DNA of 6,122 nucleotides from an uncultured Eubacterium sp. GTDB taxonomy: Bacteria; Bacillota_A; Clostridia; Lachnospirales; Lachnospiraceae. Positions 1 to 6,086 of the stretch are shown here, one piece after another; position 1 is the stretch's first letter; each line of letters starts with the position of its first letter. The notes beneath the pieces are model-generated. The model was not told where the DNA came from. It did no database searches and worked only from the letters and a program-made list of their open reading frames with translations. Made by a program: the position numbers and the translations under genes. The stretch covers positions 1 to 6,122 of the forward strand of contig CAOXUF010000137.1 of assembly GCA_948560485.1 (NCBI GenBank), read 5' to 3'.

Positions 1-26
1 AAACAACTGATTGTGCAACAAGGATT

Positions 27-221
27 TCATTTATAAAAGTTGTAAACTGGTGTTTGGAATGTAACTGTAACATTTTTCTTTGTTTTGTATGCTTTCTTAG
101 CGCTGATAGCAATTTTCTTTGCAGCTTCCTTTTTCGTTAAAACCTTTGCTTCTGCAGTATTTGCATTTGTAATAGTTGCAAGTCCTAAGATAAGACCAAA
201 AATCATTAAAAGTTTTTTCAT
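27..221 (-). CDS. Short secreted lysine-rich protein, probably the frameshifted N-terminal fragment of a larger exported protein
   Basis: This frame encodes 64 residues. An upstream in-frame ATG at 269 exists, but the start at 221 is preferred because GAGGAGAG lies just upstream at good spacing, and the extra residues would only translate an A-rich leader. Residues 1-25 form a classic signal peptide: MKKLL, a hydrophobic core, then a probable cleavage site after TAEA. The mature part is a lysine-rich helical stretch (TKKEAAKKIA) followed by a beta-like segment (KNVTVTFQTPV). It then stops abruptly at a TGA at 27-29. Deleting one T from the TTTT run at about 31-34 would open the frame to the window edge, continuing NFINEILVAQSVV, so a frameshift or sequencing error is likely. 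From memory, similar N-termini occur on larger secreted proteins of Lachnospiraceae, some with transglutaminase-like domains; that family assignment is weak. It could instead be a genuine short secreted peptide. Confidence 0.6.
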   Translation of the reverse strand: MKKLLMIFGLILGLATITNANTAEAKVLTKKEAAKKIAISAKKAYKTKKNVTVTFQTPVYNFYK

Positions 222-270
222 AGTAATCTCTCCTCTCAAATTCAAGTTTTTCTTCTTTTTTTTCTTCACT

Positions 271-299
271 TTTATATAAACAGAAATTTTCTATATAAA
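271..299 (-). promoter_or_regulatory. Candidate sigma-A promoter of the small secreted gene
   Basis: On the minus strand TTTATA (294-299) and TATAAA (271-276) are separated by 17 bp, matching 4 of 6 and 5 of 6 consensus positions. Transcription would begin near 264 and give a leader of roughly 43 nt containing an A/G-rich tract and the ribosome binding site. Such matches are common in AT-rich DNA, so this is suggestive only. Confidence 0.35.
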
Positions 300-429
300 G
301 GTTTTCAAATCTTCAATTTGGTTATCATTTTAGCAGATTTAGAGTAAACTTACAAGGTTGTAATAGTATTTAGTTTGTAGATGAAAACCATTAAGAATTT
401 CAAATTGATACCTTCATAATGAAAAACTA

Positions 430-466
430 ATAAGTGATGGATAATCAAGAGTTATCCATCACTTAT
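430..466. repeat. Perfect 15-bp-stem hairpin carrying a GGATAA-N7-TTATCC dyad
   Basis: Positions 430-444 are the exact reverse complement of 452-466, with the 7-nt loop TCAAGAG. The core GGATAATCAAGAGTTATC (439-456) recurs exactly, inverted, at 5577-5594. A related imperfect dyad follows 46 bp downstream at 485-503. Read on the minus strand the stem is followed by TTAGTTTTT, so a weak terminator is possible, but no minus-strand gene lies directly upstream for it to serve. A repeat-element end or an operator fits better. Confidence 0.7.
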
Positions 467-484
467 GCAGGATAAAAATAGTGT

Positions 485-554
485 GGATAATCCGAAGTTG
501 TCCATTAGATTTGATTACAAATAAATAAAGACAACGAATAATTTAGAATTATAC
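485..554 (+). repeat. Left arm of a 70-bp inverted repeat flanking the two-gene unit
   Basis: Read inward, these 70 bases align without gaps to the reverse complement of 5525-5594, with 57 identical positions by hand count. The best block is TTAGATTTGATTACAAA (505-521), which is perfect in both arms. The arm begins with the imperfect dyad GGATAA-TCCGAAG-TTGTCC and ends with a promoter-like TTATAC, 22 bp before the glycosyltransferase start. It may be a terminal or recombination repeat, or a duplicated regulatory region. Confidence 0.8.
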
Positions 555-555
555 T
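528..555 (+). promoter_or_regulatory. Candidate promoter of the glycosyltransferase gene, inside the repeat arm
   Basis: AAGACA (528-533) and TATACT (550-555) are 16 bp apart, matching 4 of 6 and 5 of 6 consensus positions. The opposite arm keeps the equivalent hexamers at the same spacing (AAAACA and TATACA), which supports a shared function. The implied leader before the ATG at 577 is only about 15 nt, which is short, so the true promoter may lie further upstream. Confidence 0.35.
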
Positions 556-576
556 TTAAAACTTAGGATGATAAAA

Positions 577-2145
577 ATGATTTATGAGATTCATATGTTT
601 ATAGTCTGGCATCAAGCCATACCATTCCTTGAATATATTATAGAAACAATAACATCTACATTAGAAATCATTGATGTAATTCATTTTACATGTAACAAAA
701 GCTATGCTATAGCTATTCAGCAGAAACTATACAACATTTCTTTTCATGAATCTCAAGAAAAATGTAAGAATAATAATTTTGAAGATTTTATTATAATAAT
801 TGTTCGTCTCAAACACGCAACTTATATCACAACTTCTACTCATTGGGGAATAGCAAGAGTAGAGAAACATATGTATACCATAAAAAATACTTTACGTAAA
901 AAATTAAATTTGCCTTTTTGTATTCACAGTACTATTAGCAAAGAAGAAGCGAAAAGTGACATTCTAATTATAACAGGTAAAGCGAGTCAACATTATATTG
1001 ATTATCCGTTGTGGAATAGAAGGATAAAGGAGATAAATATTATGAAATATACAATTATCATTACATACTATCAAGGTAAAAATATTGTTCAAACCGCCTT
1101 AAAACTTTTATGTGAAACATTAAAAAAGCGTATGGATATTGAAATCATTGTTTCTTGTGATAATCCGAAAGAAGACATTACTTCTTTTGAAAAAATAGAT
1201 CCGTTATCTCGTATCCGTATCATAAATACGAAAGAAAATGGGGGATATTCTGTTGCTTGTAATCGTGCGGTACAACTCGCCCGTGCCGACAAAATCATAC
1301 TAATGGACTCAGATATCTTTGTTACAGAAAATTGGTTAGAAGGCTTAGAAAGTGTTTATGCCAATTATACAAATGTTGGTTGTGTATCTGCAACAATTTT
1401 AAATCTTAATAATGGAACGGTGGTTCATTGGGGATTGTCATTAATCGGTGTTGAGGTATTAAAACCATTTCGAGATGGTTACCTTCCTGCTTCATTAAAA
1501 AATACGATTACAGAATCCCCGCTCTTAACCAGTGGCTGCCTAATGGTTGAAAAAAATATTTATACGCAAGTCAGCGGAATGGATTCCGCATTTTATAATG
1601 GTTATTGTGATCTTGATTTTTCAATGAAAATAAGCCAACTGGGATATAATAATTACGTTACAACTAATTCTATTGTATATCATCGTGGAAAAATTGCTGG
1701 ACAAATTCGTATTATGGGAGAAGAAGACACTCGTGCTCTTTTCTTTGCCCGTTGGGGAAAGGAAATGTTAATAGACGGAAGAGAGATGTTTTGCAATTTA
1801 TTATCCTTAAATAAGGTAGAATATGCTCCTGAATACATTTTTTTGAATTTTTCCAAAAGTTTATATTTGAAAAAATATATAAACTGTATAACTAAGGTTT
1901 ACAAATGTAAACTAGTTTCTGAATATAACTTTAAAAATCTTGCTCTGCCTATTTTATTAGAAGATATACTTCCATGGGATATTTGTGCTAACTCCATTCC
2001 ATTTATTTACTTTTGTGACAATTTTAATTTATTGACTCAAAACAGACATTGGTTTTTTCATCGTAACGGACGAGGCGACTTACTTATTGACCGAAATGGA
2101 AATGTGGTTAGCACAGATACCCTTTTTCAGGAAGTATCCAACTAA
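577..2145 (+). CDS. Family 2 (GT-A) glycosyltransferase with an extra unnamed N-terminal domain
   Basis: The product is 522 residues from the ATG at 577, chosen because TTAGGAT sits about 9 nt upstream; the in-frame ATG at 568 has no room for a ribosome binding site. Residues 1-155 form a separate domain (FIIIIVR strand, then IHST...EEA...DILIITG). It resembles, from memory, an unnamed domain seen near surface-polysaccharide genes of Firmicutes. From residue 156 the protein is a GT2 enzyme: TIIITYYQG opening strand, NGGYSVACNRA at 221-231, the metal-binding DSD at 244-246, TSGC acceptor-loop motif at 318-321, CDLD at 344-347 as the catalytic-acid region, and YHRG at 368-371. It should transfer a sugar from a nucleotide sugar; donor and acceptor cannot be read. 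No membrane segment is evident, so it is probably cytosolic. The last ~120 residues are unassigned. It converges on, and overlaps by 4 bp, the large nuclease-NTPase gene. Surface glycan, teichoic acid or protein glycosylation are all possible roles. Confidence 0.85.
   Translation: MIYEIHMFIVWHQAIPFLEYIIETITSTLEIIDVIHFTCNKSYAIAIQQKLYNISFHESQEKCKNNNFEDFIIIIVRLKHATYITTSTHWGIARVEKHMYTIKNTLRKKLNLPFCIHSTISKEEAKSDILIITGKASQHYIDYPLWNRRIKEINIMKYTIIITYYQGKNIVQTALKLLCETLKKRMDIEIIVSCDNPKEDITSFEKIDPLSRIRIINTKENGGYSVACNRAVQLARADKIILMDSDIFVTENWLEGLESVYANYTNVGCVSATILNLNNGTVVHWGLSLIGVEVLKPFRDGYLPASLKNTITESPLLTSGCLMVEKNIYTQVSGMDSAFYNGYCDLDFSMKISQLGYNNYVTTNSIVYHRGKIAGQIRIMGEEDTRALFFARWGKEMLIDGREMFCNLLSLNKVEYAPEYIFLNFSKSLYLKKYINCITKVYKCKLVSEYNFKNLALPILLEDILPWDICANSIPFIYFCDNFNLLTQNRHWFFHRNGRGDLLIDRNGNVVSTDTLFQEVSN
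1027..1044 (+). promoter_or_regulatory. Internal ribosome binding site and in-frame ATG at the glycosyltransferase domain boundary
   Basis: AAGGAG (1027-1032) lies 9 nt before an ATG at 1042-1044, in frame with the long gene and exactly at the first strand of the GT2 domain (MKYTIIITYY). It is a better initiation site than the one at 577. Translation here would give a 367-residue stand-alone glycosyltransferase. This suggests either two products from one gene or an in-frame fusion of two formerly separate genes. Confidence 0.5.
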
Positions 2146-2178
2146 TACATCATAGCATAACCTTCATGTATTAGTGGA
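2137..2178. terminator. Stem-loop spanning the two convergent stop codons
   Basis: ACTAATACAT (2141-2150) pairs perfectly with ATGTATTAGT (2166-2175). With one bulged A the stem extends by TCC/GGA to 13 bp around a 15-nt loop. The TAA of the plus-strand gene and the TAG of the minus-strand gene both lie in the left arm. Neither strand has a good U-tract after the stem, so a classical intrinsic terminator is doubtful. It may limit read-through or protect 3' ends, since no other terminator is visible between the genes. Confidence 0.35.
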
Positions 2179-5100
2179 AAAAATTCAGCTAAGTTTGTAG
2201 AATTAATTCCCTCAACATTTTCAATATAATTTCCTAATATTGAATTGATTCGGGCAGAATCATAATATTGATAATAGTCCTTACTACTTTGAATATTATC
2301 AGGATTATTTTTTACTGATGACACTATCCAGTTTACAATAAGTGGAGAAAACCTGACTGTGCAATCTTTTGGATCACCATATGCTCTTAAAGTTTTCTCA
2401 CCATTAGAAAAGCATTTATGACTTTCTTCATGGTTTCCTTGTGCATTGTAAGTAAGACCTAATGAATTCCATATTGTGATCATATATTTCATGCTGCCAA
2501 ATATTTCACTATTTAAACGAGCCTCTTCCAAAATTGAAATAGCATCATCAGGTTTTCTTTGTTTCAACAAAACAAAGGCCTTTACATTTTGTGCTGGAAT
2601 CAAAAGGTATGTATATGTATGCTCTGTTGCCTGCAAAATGGCCTTGTTAACAGATAAATTGGCCTTGTTATATTTATTTTCAAGCAATGCTACTATTGCT
2701 GATTGTATATCTATTTCAATACTTCTATATATGCTTTTATCATTTTCTTTGTTGTATAATTTTATAGCCTTTCTAAAGTAACGTTTCACTTTGGAAATAT
2801 CATTCGTATTGGTAAGATAATTAAAAGCTCTGTCAGAATAAGCAGTACTGATCCAAAAATCATCGCCCATTTTTTGAGCAATTTTTAGTGCTTTCTTTAT
2901 ATGTTTTTCTGCTTTATCTACATTTCCTAAAGCATACTGACAAAGACAGGATCTATCCTCTATTAGAAACTTCTGTTTAGAGTTTAGACCTTCTACTGCT
3001 TTAAAATCATGTAATACATTTAAAGCCATGTGATATTTCCCTGAATGAGTATATGAATTTACATATTGATGATAAAATTTTCCAACCAAACTGTTATCGT
3101 ACATATAGCTCTTTGCTTTAATTATTGCTGCTAAATCGCTTAATGTCTTAATTCCCTGTTCAAATGAAACCGCTTCAATCTGTGCATTTGCCTTTTCAAT
3201 TGTACAAAGCAAACGTTGATTTTTATATTCTGGTGAGTGTACTTTATTCAAATAAAATGTTGTCAAATCAATAATCTCCTGATAAAATCCGTTCTCCTTC
3301 AATTTACATAATAATTTTTTTGAAAGCGTATGAAACTCATCCTTTGAATCTAATGAATCTAATAAATATAGACATTTGACCTGAAGAATCTCCATAGCTG
3401 GTCCTAACTCAAACACATATTTTTTCGCATATTCAAGAAGCAATGATGTATCCTCATTATTAAAACTATAAATAGTACCTTTTTTTAAAAAATAGCGATA
3501 ATAGTTGTCGTGAAAAAAAGACAATGTTGAATCAGAATTTTCAACAATCACGAGTTCCTCTTTGAGTTTTACAATAATGTTTCTATCAATTTTAAAATGC
3601 TCTATTAACGCAAAAGGTAACCTGTTAATAAAAAACAGGATTAATTGAAACAGCTTCAAAATACTCTTATTTGAGTGCATTTTATAGATAGTGTCAAGCC
3701 TCACTTGAATTATTGATGAAACTGCTTCTGGTAACTGAGAAAGATGTTCGGAAAATTTTTCTGAATCAATAATTTCCCGATGTATGCCGTTCCATGAAAA
3801 ACATCCACTATTAGACAACATTTTGCAGAACAATAGGATATCCAAAGGTAAAGCACCAGATTTTTCAGCAATCTCAGCAATCTCTTTTTTATAAGCAGAT
3901 GACATACGAAGACTCTTTTTGACTATTTCACATTTACTGGGTTTGTCCAGCTTTCCCATTGTATATGTTATCATTATTGTATCTTCTTCATGAAGTCTTT
4001 GATTTTCCAGATACTGAATTAATGAACCATTAGTAGATTTTTTAGTGTAGCTTGTATTCAAAGCAAATGCAAAACAAACACAACATTTTACTTTTGATAA
4101 TTTATCTAATAAAAAGAGTAGATACCCTTGTGTGCCTTTGTCTAGATTCTGTATATTATCAATTTGTATATAAAGTTTAGATGTCGTAGGCATTTCTATT
4201 ATACATTGATAAATAAAATCTCCTAATTTTGCAACTGATATACGTTTTTCTTCCCACATAAACTTATAAATCATTGCAACATCTGGAAAAGTAATATGAT
4301 ATTTTTCCAACAATACTTTAAAATCACATTCTTCGAATGTATTCTTTGAATTTAAATGTGGAATACATAATAACTGACGAATTAATTCCCTGAGAAAATA
4401 ATTTTGTTTAAACTTCATCGCATCAATATAGATTGGCATAAAATTCTTTTGAATCATAAGAGATGATATTTCTTCCAACATTCTAGTTTTCCCACTACCT
4501 GAAACACCGCGTAAATATATAATTCGCATATATCCACAAATAACTTGTTCGCGCAATGAATTTATAGAAGCCAAATACTCTAAGTTACGAGAACCACACA
4601 TAGGTACTTTCCAAATTCCACGACCATCAATTTCACTCAGATTTATAGAAAAATTTTCTGTGCGTTGTTCAACTTGAAAAGAAACAGCTATTTGCGGAAG
4701 GGAAACAACTTTCTGTAAATTAAGGATAATTCCATGTACAGTAATTATTGTATCACAAAATGCGCCAAGTTTATCAATAGAAGCTTTTTTTTGATAAAAA
4801 TGGCAGTCCTCCTGCTCTTTGATATTAATTTTTATCGCTCCAACATCTACGGAATAATAGTTTTTGAAAAAAATATGAATATAAAAATCCAATCCATTTT
4901 TTAATTTATAATATCTGGAATCTTTATTGAAAGTATCATTATATGCATTTGAAAACTCATCAACACACACACTTGCAACGATAATATCTTTATTTGGATG
5001 AAATAATTCAAATGATTCCTTAAAATATTTAGATAATAATCCTTGATTTCCAGCAATTTCACAGTCTAAATCTATTCCATCCAAAAATTGCACTTCAAAT

Positions 5101-5447
5101 CCATGAATCCTTGCAGCACATAATATCTCATGTTTCGTATTTGGAGTCACATCAGAAGTACTAAAGAAAATTATCTTTTTAAGTTGATTTGTTATCGCCA
5201 AAACAACATTTTTACCTATATCATCTAAATTGATTGAACGGCTACGATGCTTACATTCACCCCATGTATATTTATTTTTTATCAAATCTGTGATAACTAT
5301 ATCCCGTCCACCATCTTTACGCTTATCCGTGATAGACACTTTGCACACGTCAGAATCATATTTTTCATAAGCATATACATAACAAATATCTTCAAACTCT
5401 TCCCATGTATATTTTGACCAGTCCAAACGCTTATTCTTATCGTACAT
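2142..5447 (-). CDS. Mrr-like nuclease / STAND NTPase / TPR protein, candidate Avs-like antiphage sensor
   Basis: The product is 1101 residues; its ATG is preceded by GGAG about 9 nt upstream. Residues 1-135 form an Mrr-type PD-(D/E)xK nuclease: a starting helix (WEEFEDI), DGGRD with catalytic D49, then WGECK giving E64 and K66, followed by FFSTSDVT and FLDGIDL as in Mrr folds. Residues ~150-290 are a beta-rich region I do not recognise. Residues ~295-545 form a P-loop NTPase of the MalT/AAA_16 STAND type: Walker A GVSGSGKT at 314-321, Walker B-like LYIQIDNIQNLD at 425-436, and a GALPL motif near 531. A helical region follows, then TPR-like repeats at about 740-1025 (for example ALGNVDKAEKHIKKAL and QRKPDDAISILEEA). 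In known Avs proteins such a C-terminal region binds a phage protein, the NTPase oligomerises and the nuclease cuts DNA. That role is inferred here. It is shorter than many characterised Avs proteins. A nuclease-linked regulator or restriction factor is the main alternative. No frameshift or missing catalytic residue is visible. Confidence 0.88.
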   Translation of the reverse strand: MYDKNKRLDWSKYTWEEFEDICYVYAYEKYDSDVCKVSITDKRKDGGRDIVITDLIKNKYTWGECKHRSRSINLDDIGKNVVLAITNQLKKIIFFSTSDVTPNTKHEILCAARIHGFEVQFLDGIDLDCEIAGNQGLLSKYFKESFELFHPNKDIIVASVCVDEFSNAYNDTFNKDSRYYKLKNGLDFYIHIFFKNYYSVDVGAIKINIKEQEDCHFYQKKASIDKLGAFCDTIITVHGIILNLQKVVSLPQIAVSFQVEQRTENFSINLSEIDGRGIWKVPMCGSRNLEYLASINSLREQVICGYMRIIYLRGVSGSGKTRMLEEISSLMIQKNFMPIYIDAMKFKQNYFLRELIRQLLCIPHLNSKNTFEECDFKVLLEKYHITFPDVAMIYKFMWEEKRISVAKLGDFIYQCIIEMPTTSKLYIQIDNIQNLDKGTQGYLLFLLDKLSKVKCCVCFAFALNTSYTKKSTNGSLIQYLENQRLHEEDTIMITYTMGKLDKPSKCEIVKKSLRMSSAYKKEIAEIAEKSGALPLDILLFCKMLSNSGCFSWNGIHREIIDSEKFSEHLSQLPEAVSSIIQVRLDTIYKMHSNKSILKLFQLILFFINRLPFALIEHFKIDRNIIVKLKEELVIVENSDSTLSFFHDNYYRYFLKKGTIYSFNNEDTSLLLEYAKKYVFELGPAMEILQVKCLYLLDSLDSKDEFHTLSKKLLCKLKENGFYQEIIDLTTFYLNKVHSPEYKNQRLLCTIEKANAQIEAVSFEQGIKTLSDLAAIIKAKSYMYDNSLVGKFYHQYVNSYTHSGKYHMALNVLHDFKAVEGLNSKQKFLIEDRSCLCQYALGNVDKAEKHIKKALKIAQKMGDDFWISTAYSDRAFNYLTNTNDISKVKRYFRKAIKLYNKENDKSIYRSIEIDIQSAIVALLENKYNKANLSVNKAILQATEHTYTYLLIPAQNVKAFVLLKQRKPDDAISILEEARLNSEIFGSMKYMITIWNSLGLTYNAQGNHEESHKCFSNGEKTLRAYGDPKDCTVRFSPLIVNWIVSSVKNNPDNIQSSKDYYQYYDSARINSILGNYIENVEGINSTNLAEFFPLIHEGYAMMY

Positions 5448-5460
5448 GAATATTTTCTCC

Positions 5461-5477
5461 TACACATAAAAAGTGTA
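5461..5477 (-). promoter_or_regulatory. Small leader hairpin abutting the ribosome binding site of the nuclease-NTPase gene
   Basis: On the minus strand TACAC-TTTTTAT-GTGTA forms a 5-bp stem with a 7-nt loop, and GGAG (5457-5460) begins immediately after it. A structure or bound protein here could affect translation initiation. The stem is short and may be chance. Confidence 0.3.
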
Positions 5478-5523
5478 ATACAGTATAATTATTTTATAAA
5501 AATAACAATAATGTTAATAATTT

Positions 5524-5551
5524 TGTATAACCCTAAATTATTTGTTGTTTT
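5524..5551 (-). promoter_or_regulatory. Candidate promoter of the nuclease-NTPase gene, inside the right repeat arm
   Basis: On the minus strand AAAACA (5546-5551) and TATACA (5524-5529) are 16 bp apart, at the same places as the hexamers in the left arm. Transcription would start near 5517 and give a leader of about 70 nt. Other -35/-10-like pairs exist closer to the gene, such as TTGTTA with TATACT at 15 bp, so the exact site is uncertain. Confidence 0.33.
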
Positions 5552-5594
5552 TACTCCTTTGTAATCAAATCTAACTGATAACTCTTGATTATCC
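5525..5594 (-). repeat. Right arm of the 70-bp inverted repeat flanking the two-gene unit
   Basis: Read on the minus strand toward the nuclease-NTPase gene, this arm starts with GGATAATCAAGAGTTATC (identical to the core of the hairpin at 430-466) and continues with TTAGATTTGATTACAAA (identical to 505-521). It is thus a mosaic of the two left-side copies and lacks the 46-bp spacer between them. It lies 77 bp upstream of the gene start. No transposase or recombinase is present in the window, and no clear target-site duplication flanks the arms. Confidence 0.8.
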
Positions 5595-5598
5595 TTTA

Positions 5599-5862
5599 CT
5601 ATTTTACGACAAAACCTTCCAAATATCTACCCCAAATTTTGAAATAATTCGACATATTTCGACAGAGGCACTTTTGACACTTGTAAAAAAATTCTATAAC
5701 CACAGAAATACAAGCATCTATGTTAAATTTTTCTTTCTTTTTTATACGTTGAGTATTCTCATCTAAAGAAAACTTAATTCCAGCAAATTTGGATACGGTA
5801 TTCCAGATACCTAAAACTGGCTTAATGCTGCTTAGAGGATATAATCTTGTATTGGTCGTTTG
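5599..5862 (-). pseudogene. Start-less 87-codon open frame, possible gene remnant
   Basis: Between a TAA at 5863-5865 and a TAG at 5599-5601 the minus strand is open for 87 codons. The first ATG is codon 70 and there is no early GTG or TTG. The peptide has a protein-like composition (SIKPVLGIWNTVSKFAGIKF near codons 12-31, then an acidic and lysine-rich stretch), but I recognise no family. It may be the 3' end of a gene that lost its start, abutting the outer edge of the inverted repeat. Chance opening in AT-rich DNA is a real alternative, and its first codons overlap the palindrome at 5821-5944. Confidence 0.3.
5648..5664 (+). promoter_or_regulatory. Pair of Spo0A-box-like heptamers
   Basis: TTCGACA occurs at 5648-5654 and again at 5658-5664, one helical turn apart in direct orientation. 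A near match, TACGACA, lies at 5605-5611. TTCGACA/TGTCGAA is the known Spo0A (0A) box core in spore-forming Firmicutes. No promoter or target gene is evident nearby, and the sites fall inside the start-less open frame, so function is doubtful. Confidence 0.25.
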
Positions 5863-5944
5863 TTAAACCCTTGCCGCGTAAGCGGTGCAAAGCAGGCTTT
5901 ACAAATGGAGATAATACAAGCAGAATACCAGAAGCAGAATCAAG
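5821..5944. repeat. 124-nt imperfect palindrome able to fold into one long hairpin
   Basis: The outer arms CTTAATGCTGCTT (5821-5833) and AAGCAGAATCAAG (5932-5944) pair at 11 of 13 positions. A perfect 8-bp stem follows (CTTGTATT 5846-5853 with AATACAAG 5913-5920), then a bulged stem (5856-5869 with 5895-5908). The apex is CCGC-GTAA-GCGG (5874-5885), a GNRA-type tetraloop on a GC-rich stem. The apical part is richer in G+C than its surroundings. This could be a structured RNA, a MITE-like element or a cruciform recombination site. No known RNA family is recognised. Confidence 0.55.
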
Positions 5945-6067
5945 TTGCATCAAATGTGGTTTCCTATGACCGAACAGGCGGTGTAATTCCGTCCAGATTT
6001 AGAAATTTGAAATAGACTGATAAGGATAGTTGATAATTTTTTAAACAGTAAGCAGTAGATAAATAAG

Positions 6068-6086
6068 GGATAACAATTTATTATCC
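6068..6086. repeat. Further GGATAA-N7-TTATCC dyad
   Basis: GGATAA (6068-6073) and TTATCC (6081-6086) flank the 7-nt spacer CAATTTA. Stem, spacing and the following GTTAATTT resemble the dyads at 439-457, 485-503 and 5576-5594. It may be a diverged copy of the same repeat or a binding site for the same protein, but a 6-bp stem in AT-rich DNA is weak evidence. Confidence 0.4.

Noticed and set aside
85..279. 64-codon plus-strand frame over the small secreted gene
   Set aside because: It is the antisense of the signal-peptide gene; the run of phenylalanines simply translates the complement of the lysine-rich leader.
436..504. DnaA boxes and a replication origin: TGTGGATAA at 482-490 is a perfect box, with partial matches around it
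   Set aside because: There is only one exact box, no initiator gene and no AT-rich iteron array; the partial matches are explained by the GGATAA dyads.
1089..1298. 69-codon minus-strand frame inside the glycosyltransferase gene
   Set aside because: It lies opposite the conserved GT2 motifs and has no ribosome binding site; a shadow frame.
2476..2781. 101-codon plus-strand frame inside the nuclease-NTPase gene
   Set aside because: It is antisense to the TPR-coding region and has no supporting signals.
430..5600. Insertion sequence or transposon with target duplication
   Set aside because: Inverted ends are present, but the window has no transposase or recombinase and I found no matching direct repeat outside the ends; kept only as a repeat-bracketed unit.
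5846..5920. Integron attC site
   Set aside because: It is a bulged hairpin of suitable size, but the end motifs RYYYAAC and GTTRRRY are not in the right places and no integrase is present.
5905..6015. 36-codon plus-strand frame (MEIIQAEYQ...) with a weak AGG upstream
   Set aside because: Several other frames across the same bases on both strands are also open and protein-like, as expected over a palindrome; no family is recognised.
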